Of a DNA stretch of 64,000 nt, positions 57,913-64,000 are shown in pieces (within the stretch, counting starts at the first letter, position 1; every line of letters starts with the position of its first letter). Position numbers and translations under genes: made by a program. Origin of the DNA: Blautia sp. (GTDB lineage Bacteria; Bacillota; Clostridia; Lachnospirales; Lachnospiraceae); assembly GCA_017463155.1 (NCBI GenBank), contig JAFTPT010000031.1, forward strand, positions 1-64,000. Direction: 5' to 3'. The notes under the pieces are model-generated. The model was not told the DNA's origin and searched no databases. It worked only from the letters and a program-made list of their open reading frames with translations.

Positions 57913-58545
57913 ATGAACGGAAAAAGACGCCGGGTCGGGATCATGGGAGGAACCTTTGATCCGATCCATATCGGACATCTGATCCTGGGGGAGAAGGCCT
58001 ATGAACAGCTGGAGCTTGAAAAAGTCCTGTTCATGCCGTCCGGCAATCCTCCGCACAAAAAAGACCGGCAGGGAAGGGCCTCCGACGAGGAAAGGACCGA
58101 CATGGTCCGTCTGGCCATCGGGAACAATCCGCATTTTGAACTGTCGCTGGTCGAAATGCATGAGAAGGGCTATACCTATACCTTCCATACGCTCGAGATG
58201 CTCCGAAAAGAGCATCCCGATACGGATTATTATTTTATCATCGGAGCGGATTCTCTCTATACGTTCCATACCTGGATGGAGCCGCAGCGGATCTGCGACG
58301 CCTGTACACTGGTCGTGGCCACGAGGAACCATACCTCCCTCGCGGAGCTGGACCGCGAGATCGGAAGGGTGAGAGAGGATTTTCATGCCCGGGTGATCCG
58401 GCTCGATACCATGAACATCGACATTTCCAGCCAGATGCTGCGGGAGTGGATCGGTGACGGGAAAAGTATCCGCTATTATCTTCCGGATCCGGTCATTCAG
58501 TATATTGACGACAAGCAGATCTATCGTACGGGAAAGGCAGAATGA
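57913..58545 (+). CDS. nadD: Nicotinate-nucleotide adenylyltransferase
   Basis: A 210-residue NadD, which makes NaAD from nicotinate mononucleotide and ATP in NAD synthesis. GGTFDPIHIGHL (nucleotidyltransferase HxGH), PSGNPPHKK and the C-terminal ISSQMLREWI signature are present. It sits 6 bp after yhbY and is followed by yqeK, the usual Firmicute order. Confidence 0.97.
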   Translation: MNGKRRRVGIMGGTFDPIHIGHLILGEKAYEQLELEKVLFMPSGNPPHKKDRQGRASDEERTDMVRLAIGNNPHFELSLVEMHEKGYTYTFHTLEMLRKEHPDTDYYFIIGADSLYTFHTWMEPQRICDACTLVVATRNHTSLAELDREIGRVREDFHARVIRLDTMNIDISSQMLREWIGDGKSIRYYLPDPVIQYIDDKQIYRTGKAE

Positions 58546-58567
58546 TCCCACATAGCAGGAGGAAAGT

Positions 58568-59161
58568 ATGTCCAGATATGATTTCATCAAGATGAAAAAA
58601 AAGCTTGCCAAATACCTGGATGAGGAGCGTTTTGCTCATACCATGGGAGTCATGTACACCTGTGCTTCCCTGTGCATGGTGCACGGAGGAGATTTGGGCG
58701 ATGCCCAGGCGGCGGGCCTTCTGCATGACTGTGCCAAGTGCATTCCGAACAAAAAGAAGATCAGGCTGTGTGAACAGCACCATATAGAGATGACCTCGTT
58801 TGAAAAGGATCATCCGTTCCTGCTGCACGCCAAGCTGGGTGCTTATATCGCGTCAAAGAAATACGACATCGACGACAAGGATATCCTGTCCGCGATCCGG
58901 TACCATACGACCGGCCGTCCGGGGATGAGCCGGCTTGAGAAGATCGTCTACATTGCCGATTACATCGAACCCATGCGTGACAAGGCACCGAATCTTTCCA
59001 GAGTCCGCCGGCTGGCCTTCGAGGATCTGGATGAATGCATGTACGAGATCCTGAAGGATACGCTGGATTATCTGGAGGAAAACCCGCGGGAGATCGATCA
59101 GACGACGGTGGAGGCGTACCGGTATTATAAAGAAGTGCACAACGATCGAAAAGATCGATAG
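58568..59161 (+). CDS. yqeK: Ap4A hydrolase YqeK, HD domain
   Basis: A 197-residue HD-domain protein matching YqeK, shown in Bacillus/Staphylococcus to split Ap4A symmetrically to ADP. Metal ligands His24, His53-Asp54 (LLHDCAK) and later HPFLLHAKLGA and YIADYIEPMR motifs are in place. It lies between nadD and rsfS as in most Firmicutes. Confidence 0.95.
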   Translation: MSRYDFIKMKKKLAKYLDEERFAHTMGVMYTCASLCMVHGGDLGDAQAAGLLHDCAKCIPNKKKIRLCEQHHIEMTSFEKDHPFLLHAKLGAYIASKKYDIDDKDILSAIRYHTTGRPGMSRLEKIVYIADYIEPMRDKAPNLSRVRRLAFEDLDECMYEILKDTLDYLEENPREIDQTTVEAYRYYKEVHNDRKDR

Positions 59162-59185
59162 ACTGAGTACAAAGAGCGTGTACAA

Positions 59186-59216
59186 AAAGTGTCTCGGAAA
59201 CGGGACACTTTTTTCT
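59186..59216 (+). terminator. Intrinsic terminator after yqeK
   Basis: AAAGTGTCTCG - GAAA - CGGGACACTTT, an 11-bp stem with a GAAA tetraloop, followed by TTTCTG. Confidence 0.9.
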
Positions 59217-59347
59217 GTCAATTTGGCGGAATGTGTGTTATACTATGGATAGGATCCCTGAATTGCATAAAATGCATGATCCCAAATGACTTTTTGTGAA
59301 TAAAAATGACAGCCGGACAAAAAAGAAAGTAAAATAGGGAGGTTGCT

Positions 59348-59698
59348 ATGGGCAGAGAACTTGAGATGACCAAACTGGCCTGCAAGGCGCTGGAAGAAAA
59401 GAAGGGAAAAGATATCCAGGTGATCGATATCCACGAGGTGTCTGTCATCGCGGACTATTTTGTCATCGCCAGCGCGACAAATCCCAACCAGCTGCAGGCG
59501 ATGGTGGATGGTGTGGAGGAAGAGCTCGGGAAAGCCGGTTTTACGCCAAAGCAGATCGAGGGAAGCAAGAACTCCTCCTGGGTGCTGATGGACTATGAGG
59601 ATATGATCGTCCATGTATTTGATGAGGAAAACCGCCTGTTCTATGATCTGGAGAGGATCTGGCGCGACGGAAAGATCGTAAAACCCGAAGAACTGTAA
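59348..59698 (+). CDS. rsfS: Ribosomal silencing factor RsfS
   Basis: A 116-residue RsfS (Iojap) protein (DIQVIDIHEVSVIADYFVIASATNPNQLQAM; WVLMDYEDMIVHVF), which binds L14 and blocks subunit joining in starvation. TAGGGAGG precedes the ATG. A TATACT at about 59238 upstream may be its -10 box, since a terminator separates it from yqeK. Confidence 0.97.
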   Translation: MGRELEMTKLACKALEEKKGKDIQVIDIHEVSVIADYFVIASATNPNQLQAMVDGVEEELGKAGFTPKQIEGSKNSSWVLMDYEDMIVHVFDEENRLFYDLERIWRDGKIVKPEEL

Positions 59699-59703
59699 AC
59701 TGA

Positions 59704-59776
59704 GGAAAAGACAGGGGACGGTTCTGTGTCTTGTTTTCGATGAAAACAAGACACAGAACCGTCCCCAGTCTTTTCC
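59704..59776. repeat. REP-like perfect palindrome, also a likely bidirectional terminator
   Basis: Two 35-base arms with one mismatch (left arm includes GGGGACGGTTCTGTGTCTTG; right arm is its reverse complement) around a 3-base loop, between convergent rsfS and lexA. Palindromes with this ACAGAACCGTCCCC theme are dispersed in many Clostridia and other bacteria, often with REP-associated transposases. None of these transposases is seen here. Confidence 0.8.
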
Positions 59777-59783
59777 TGTCAAT

Positions 59784-60401
59784 TCAGAAGAACCGGAATA
59801 CGCCGAACACTTTTCCGAGGATCTGCAGGTCGCCGGTGACGATGATGGGATCCATGTGATCGTTCTCCGGCTGAAGGCGGATATAGCCATTCTCGCGGTA
59901 GAAGGTCTTGACCGTCGCAGAATCCTCCAGAAGCGCCACCACGATATCACCATTGCTCGCGGTGCTCTGTTGTTTGACCAGCACCTGGTCTCCGTCGAGG
60001 ATGCCGGCGTTGATCATGCTTTCACCCTTTACCTTCAGCATAAAGCTCTGCTGGTTGGGCATCAGCTCCGCAGGGATCGGGAAATAGGATTCGATATTCT
60101 GAACGGCAAGAAGCGGCTCGCCGGCGGCCACGGAGCCGACCAGCGGTACATTGACGACCTCGCGGCGCGTCAGGTTGAAATTCTCGTCGACGATCTCGAT
60201 GGCGCGGGGCTTGGTGGCGTCGCGATGGATATAGCCGTTGCGCTCCAGGGCTTCCAGATGCGCGTGCACCGAGGAGGTGGACTTGAGATTGACCGCCTCG
60301 CAGATCTCACGAACAGAGGGCGGGAAGCCCCGGTTGAGGATCTCGTTCTTGAGATAATCCAGTATTTCTGTCTGCTTTTTGCTGATCTTGCCGTAAGCCA
60401 T
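59784..60401 (-). CDS. lexA: LexA repressor
   Basis: A 205-residue LexA, the SOS repressor. It has a winged-helix DNA-binding domain (about 1-70, SVREICEAVNLKSTSSVHAHLEAL) and an S24 autoprotease domain. The cleavage site is Ala93-Gly94 (VAAGEP), with Ser128 (GESMINAG) and Lys165 (SATVKTFY) as the catalytic pair. GGGAGGG precedes the start. An SOS-like box lies just upstream, consistent with autoregulation. Confidence 0.98.
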   Translation of the reverse strand: MAYGKISKKQTEILDYLKNEILNRGFPPSVREICEAVNLKSTSSVHAHLEALERNGYIHRDATKPRAIEIVDENFNLTRREVVNVPLVGSVAAGEPLLAVQNIESYFPIPAELMPNQQSFMLKVKGESMINAGILDGDQVLVKQQSTASNGDIVVALLEDSATVKTFYRENGYIRLQPENDHMDPIIVTGDLQILGKVFGVFRFF

Positions 60402-60414
60402 TCTGAAGCCCTCC

Positions 60415-60428
60415 CGAACATACTTTCG
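60415..60428. promoter_or_regulatory. SOS (LexA) box upstream of lexA
   Basis: CGAACATACTTTCG, one base short of the Firmicute CGAAC-N4-GTTCG consensus, 14 bp upstream of the lexA start codon. Confidence 0.75.
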
Positions 60429-60515
60429 ATATTTTTATCTTATCACACGGAATACAAAAAAGCAAACATATATTCGGAAAATCCGGAAGCCGTTCAACAA
60501 ATAATTATGGAAACC

Positions 60516-60544
60516 TTGTTTTATTGAATGGAAAATGATAAAAT
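60516..60544 (+). promoter_or_regulatory. Promoter of the HlyD-like gene operon
   Basis: TTGTTT, 17-bp spacer, TAAAAT at 60539-60544, about 54 bp before the gene start and divergent from lexA. Confidence 0.6.
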
Positions 60545-60597
60545 ACAGTGATATATGAACTGGACCATACCACTGCGTTTCACATAAGGAGGCTTTT

Positions 60598-62079
60598 GTG
60601 GCGTCAGGAAATAGCAGAAAGAATATACCGGCGGAGATCGTGCTCAGGATCCGCCGGATCTTCGGACACAATATCGCGACCATCGTTTTCAGCGTGATCT
60701 TTCTCTACGTCGTGCTGAGTGCGGTGTTTTATATGAATGCAAACCACATCGAGTCCTACCAGGTCACCTCGGGCCCTCTTTCCCGGAATGAGACCTACAC
60801 GGGGCTTGCGATCCGTGAGGAAAATGTGGTGCAGGCCGACTCCAGCGGTTATATCACCTATTACGCCCGGGAAGGCGATAAGATCAACGCCAACGGGGCG
60901 GTCTTCGGACTCAGCAGTACCCGGATCCCGGAGGTGACGACCAGGCTGAGCCAGGAGGATCTGCAGAAGATCAGGGATCAGATGCTGAGCTTCTCCAAAG
61001 GCTTCGATTCCGCCAAATTCAATAAGACCTACAGCTTTAAATACCAGCTTGAGGGCAGCATCCTGCAGTATGCGGGGGCGACGGGACAGTCATCCTCGGC
61101 ACCGCTTACCTCCGAGGAGCTGGATGAGTACGCTGAGGAGGTTGATTCTTCGGACAGCGTCACCCTGGGCAACCAGACGATCAACAAGGCGGAGGCCGAC
61201 GGGATCATTCTCTATGCCGAGGACGGATATGAGGATGTGACCATGGAAAACATCACCGAGGAGGATTTCGACCAGAATTCCTACCATGAGACCGATCTGA
61301 AGACCGAGGATCCGGTCAAGGCGGGAGATGATGTCTATACGATCATCACGGACGAGAGATGGAGCCTGCTGATCCCGCTGAGTGACAAACAGGCTGTCAA
61401 GCTGCAGGACAGACCGGCGATCCGCGTAAAGTTCCTGAAGGATGACATGACGCAGTCCGGCGATTTCTCCATTGTGAAGATTGGGGACGGCAAATACGGC
61501 AAGATCGATTTCAGCAAAGGGCTGATCCGCTACGCTTCGGACCGCTTCCTGGATATCGAGCTTGTCACGAACACGGTCACGGGCCTCAAGATCCCGCTTT
61601 CCGCGATCGTGACAAAGGAGTTCTACACGATCCCGTCCACCTTTGCGACGACGGGGGCGGATGGTGCTTCCGAGGGCTTCCTTGTGGCGACCAGGAATTC
61701 GAACGGCAAGACCGAGACCACCATGGTGACGCCGATGATCTACGCCCGGATCGAGAACCCGAAAAAGAAGACGCTCGGCGCGGATGATGATTCCACCGCC
61801 AAGACGACCTATACCTACTATGTGGACCAGACGGCCTTTGAGGAAGGGGACGCTTTGGTGACAACGGATTCCGAAGCCAAGTACATCATCGGCGAGACAG
61901 CCGCTCTGGAGGGTGTGTACTGCATCAACCAGGGCTATGCCGTATTCCGCCGCATCCAGATCCTTGACCAGAACGAGGAGTACGCGATCATTGCGAAGGG
62001 GACGACCTATGGCCTGACCAGGTATGACCATATCGTCAAAAACGCGGACAAGGTCAAGGAAGAGGATATTCTATATTAA
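60598..62079 (+). CDS. HlyD-family-like membrane-anchored adaptor protein
   Basis: A 493-residue protein with one N-terminal membrane helix (about 25-47, IATIVFSVIFLYVVLSAVFYM) and a large extracellular part starting YQVTSGPLSRNETYTGLAIREENVV. Its biotinyl-lipoyl-like region (SSGYITYYAREGDKINANGAVFGL) recalls HlyD/RND adaptor proteins. No transporter partner is next to it. In Lachnospiraceae a protein of this kind often lies next to yggS and sepF, so a cell-envelope or division role is possible. Start is GTG with AAGGAGGC 5 bp upstream; no ATG lies near. Confidence 0.8.
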   Translation: MASGNSRKNIPAEIVLRIRRIFGHNIATIVFSVIFLYVVLSAVFYMNANHIESYQVTSGPLSRNETYTGLAIREENVVQADSSGYITYYAREGDKINANGAVFGLSSTRIPEVTTRLSQEDLQKIRDQMLSFSKGFDSAKFNKTYSFKYQLEGSILQYAGATGQSSSAPLTSEELDEYAEEVDSSDSVTLGNQTINKAEADGIILYAEDGYEDVTMENITEEDFDQNSYHETDLKTEDPVKAGDDVYTIITDERWSLLIPLSDKQAVKLQDRPAIRVKFLKDDMTQSGDFSIVKIGDGKYGKIDFSKGLIRYASDRFLDIELVTNTVTGLKIPLSAIVTKEFYTIPSTFATTGADGASEGFLVATRNSNGKTETTMVTPMIYARIENPKKKTLGADDDSTAKTTYTYYVDQTAFEEGDALVTTDSEAKYIIGETAALEGVYCINQGYAVFRRIQILDQNEEYAIIAKGTTYGLTRYDHIVKNADKVKEEDILY

Positions 62080-62092
62080 TAAGGAGTATACC

Positions 62093-62791
62093 ATGATACA
62101 GGAACAGGTGAGATCGGTGCAGGAGAGGATCCGTGCGGCCTGCGCGGCGGTGGGACGTGATCCGTCGGAGGTCACGCTGATCGCGGTGAGCAAGACCAAA
62201 CCGGTGCCGCTCCTTACGGAGGCCTACGATGCGGGCTGCCGTGAGTTCGGGGAGAACAAGGTGCAGGAGATCATGGACAAATATGACCAGCTTCCGCCGG
62301 ACATACACTGGCATATGATCGGCCACCTGCAGCGGAACAAGGTCAAATACATTGTGGACAAGGTAACGATGATCCACTCCGTGGATTCCCTCAGGCTCGC
62401 GGAGGCCATCGATCACGAGGCGGGCCGGAAGGGCTGCGTGGTTCCTGTACTTCTCGAGGTCAATGTGGCGGAGGAGGATACCAAATTCGGCCTGAAGGTG
62501 GAGGAGGTCCTTCCGCTGTGCGAGACTCTCGACGGCTTTTCCAATCTGAGGGTTATGGGGCTTATGACCATCGCGCCGTTTGTGGCCGATCCCGAGGAGA
62601 ACCGTCCTGTATTCCGTAAATTAAAAAAATTAAGTGTTGACATTTCCCATAAAAGCTTTAATAATATTACTATGAGTGTCCTGAGTATGGGAATGACAAA
62701 TGATTTTGAAGTGGCCGTACAGGAGGGCGCTACTTTGGTGCGTGTAGGTACCGCGATCTTTGGTGAGCGGGACTATGGCGCGACAGTCTGA
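62093..62791 (+). CDS. YggS/YlmE family PLP-binding protein
   Basis: A 232-residue PLP homeostasis protein. Lys34 in AVSKTKP binds PLP; FGENKVQE, HMIGHLQRNK and SMGMTNDFEVAVQEGATLVRVGTAIFG are family signatures. It has no known catalysis and keeps free PLP and amino-acid pools in balance. In Firmicutes it is typically encoded just before sepF (ylmE-ylmF), as here. AAGGAG precedes the ATG at 62093. Confidence 0.96.
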   Translation: MIQEQVRSVQERIRAACAAVGRDPSEVTLIAVSKTKPVPLLTEAYDAGCREFGENKVQEIMDKYDQLPPDIHWHMIGHLQRNKVKYIVDKVTMIHSVDSLRLAEAIDHEAGRKGCVVPVLLEVNVAEEDTKFGLKVEEVLPLCETLDGFSNLRVMGLMTIAPFVADPEENRPVFRKLKKLSVDISHKSFNNITMSVLSMGMTNDFEVAVQEGATLVRVGTAIFGERDYGATV

Positions 62792-62812
62792 AATATAGAA
62801 TGGAGAATGAGA

Positions 62813-63445
62813 ATGGGTGTTTTAGATAAACTTCTCGATGCAATAAAACTGAACGACGAAGACGACGATTACATGGATGAGGATTTCCTGGATGAGGGCG
62901 ATGACGATTTCGATGATGAGATCGACGAGCGTCCCAAAAAGAAGTTCTTCGAGAAATTCTCCCGTAAATCCTCGGTTGACGACGATCTGGATGATTTTGA
63001 CGAAGAGCCTGTCGTGACCAAGACCCGTACCACGTCTGTCAAACCGGCCGCGTCGACACAGACGGCTTCTACGACGAGAGTCACGGCCAAGGCGGAGAAG
63101 GCTCCCAAACAGTCCTCCAAGATCACGCCCATGCGTTCCAGCAGGCGTTCCGGGGCTGCCAATGTCGAAGTCTGCGTGATCCGTCCTACTTCCATGGAGA
63201 ATACGAGGGAGATCGCGGATACACTGATCGACAATTCGTGCGTCATCCTCAACCTCGAGGGACTGGATGTCGAGCTGGCGCAGCGGATCATTGACTTTAC
63301 GCTTGGTTCCTGCTACGCACTCGGCGGATCGCTCCAGAAGATCTCCAGCTACATTTTCGTGCTGGGACCCTACAACGTCGATATTACCGGCGATCTTCAG
63401 AATATTCTGGGAGGACCGGCTCCTTCCGTACGGGCAGGCTATTGA
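62813..63445 (+). CDS. sepF: Cell division protein SepF
   Basis: A 210-residue SepF, which anchors FtsZ to the membrane and shapes the division septum. The N-terminal amphipathic helix (MGVLDKLLDAIKL) is followed by an unusually long acidic, then Ser/Thr/Lys-rich linker (about 15-115), and then the C-terminal SepF domain (VEVCVIRPTSMENTREIADTLIDN; LGPYNVDITGDLQNI). The ATG at 62813 has GGAG 7 bp upstream. Confidence 0.96.
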   Translation: MGVLDKLLDAIKLNDEDDDYMDEDFLDEGDDDFDDEIDERPKKKFFEKFSRKSSVDDDLDDFDEEPVVTKTRTTSVKPAASTQTASTTRVTAKAEKAPKQSSKITPMRSSRRSGAANVEVCVIRPTSMENTREIADTLIDNSCVILNLEGLDVELAQRIIDFTLGSCYALGGSLQKISSYIFVLGPYNVDITGDLQNILGGPAPSVRAGY

Positions 63446-63492
63446 TAAACGTGGGTGGTCGAAGGACCATTCCGTACATATGTAACAATGTT

Positions 63493-63526
63493 CAGGACGA
63501 CCCGGTTCCGGGCCGTCCTGTTTTTT
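63493..63526 (+). terminator. Intrinsic terminator after sepF
   Basis: CAGGACG(A)CCCGG / CCGGG(C)CGTCCTG hairpin followed by six T residues, ending 10 bp before the aroB start. The aroB ribosome site directly follows, so partial read-through is likely. Confidence 0.88.
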
Positions 63527-63536
63527 GGAGGTAAGT

Positions 63537-64000
63537 ATGAAACAGCAGCTTTTGGTGAAACGGGAGAATGAGTTTTCCTATCCGATCGTATTTTGCCGGG
63601 ACTTCAGTGACCTTGCCGGCTGCATACAGGAGCTTTATCCGGACAGACGATCCGCCTGTGTGATCACGGATTCCAATGTGGCACCCCTGTATCTGAACGA
63701 AGTGCTGGAAGCGCTTTCGGCCGTCTGCGGGAAGGTCGTTTCCTATGTGATCCCGGCGGGGGAGGAGAACAAGCATCTTACCACGGTCGCCGATATCTAC
63801 AGGTATCTGATCAGGGAAGGACTGGACAGGAAGAGCTTTCTGGCCGCGCTCGGCGGCGGCGTCACAGGCGACATCACCGGCTTTGCGGCTGCGACCTATC
63901 TTCGCGGGATCGATTTTGTCCAGATCCCGACGACGCTGCTTTCGCAGGTGGATTCGAGTGTAGGCGGGAAGACCGGCGTGGATGTCGACCAGTTCAAAAA
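63537..64000 (+). CDS. aroB: 3-dehydroquinate synthase, 5' part (cut by window end)
   Basis: The first 154 codons of AroB, the second step of the shikimate pathway (DAHP to 3-dehydroquinate, NAD and metal dependent). The NAD-binding GGGVTGDITGFAA and the PTTLLSQVDSSVGGKTGVD motif are unmistakable. GGAGGTAAGT precedes the ATG at 63537. The frame is open to the end of the window. Confidence 0.95.
   Translation, partial: MKQQLLVKRENEFSYPIVFCRDFSDLAGCIQELYPDRRSACVITDSNVAPLYLNEVLEALSAVCGKVVSYVIPAGEENKHLTTVADIYRYLIREGLDRKSFLAALGGGVTGDITGFAAATYLRGIDFVQIPTTLLSQVDSSVGGKTGVDVDQFK

Overview
The window reads as a chromosome segment of a Gram-positive anaerobe of the Clostridia, most likely a Lachnospiraceae-type gut or rumen bacterium. 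Grounds for this are the conserved block of a radical SAM protein, a DUF2344 protein, RNase G, rplU-prp-rpmA-obg-yhbY-nadD-yqeK-rsfS, an L27 with a cleavable N-terminus next to its Prp protease, LexA and SepF, LPXTG-type surface proteins, and strong GGAGG ribosome binding sites. This taxonomic call is inference from gene content; no marker such as 16S rRNA is present.

Region 1 (1-15.2 kb) is the late half of a siphovirus-type prophage on the + strand: zinc-ribbon protein, tape measure, distal tail protein, tail endopeptidase, a BppU-type baseplate protein, two tail-tip proteins rich in BspA-like leucine-rich repeats, holin, and an endolysin broken by an in-frame TGA. A CotH-kinase-like segment appears to be split over two overlapping tail genes. 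Region 2 (15.4-19.3 kb) holds two full-length large serine recombinases with a small DNA-binding-only recombinase-like protein between them, closed by a strong terminator.

Region 3 (19.4-25.4 kb) is a rearranged accessory island. An AT-rich LPXTG pilin is followed by a tandem duplication with internal deletion: pilin 3' end, a tiny minus-strand gene opposed by a plus-strand promoter and terminator (a candidate type I toxin-antitoxin locus), a nuclease-like gene fragment and an AlkZ-related gene, present first as a truncated copy and then as a full copy with an inserted acetyltransferase. A RelB/DinJ antitoxin with a truncated toxin remnant follows.

Region 4 (25.6-42.6 kb) is one 16.2-kb adhesin gene (about 5,405 residues) preceded by a c-di-GMP-I riboswitch and an intrinsic terminator. 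The protein has a signal peptide, BspA-like repeats, a beta-helix, about 19 Cna_B domains, a Thr-Pro repeat stalk and an atypical sorting signal. Surface attachment is therefore probably set by c-di-GMP.

Region 5 (42.7-64 kb) is housekeeping chromosome. A LacI-controlled sugar module (uroporphyrinogen-decarboxylase-like protein, ribokinase, RbsD, sugar-binding protein, permease, dual ATPase, SGNH hydrolase) sits between rng and rplU, which are commonly adjacent in relatives. It is followed by translation and ribosome-assembly genes, NAD synthesis, divergent lexA, a HlyD-like membrane protein, the PLP-binding YggS protein, sepF, and the start of aroB, cut by the window end.
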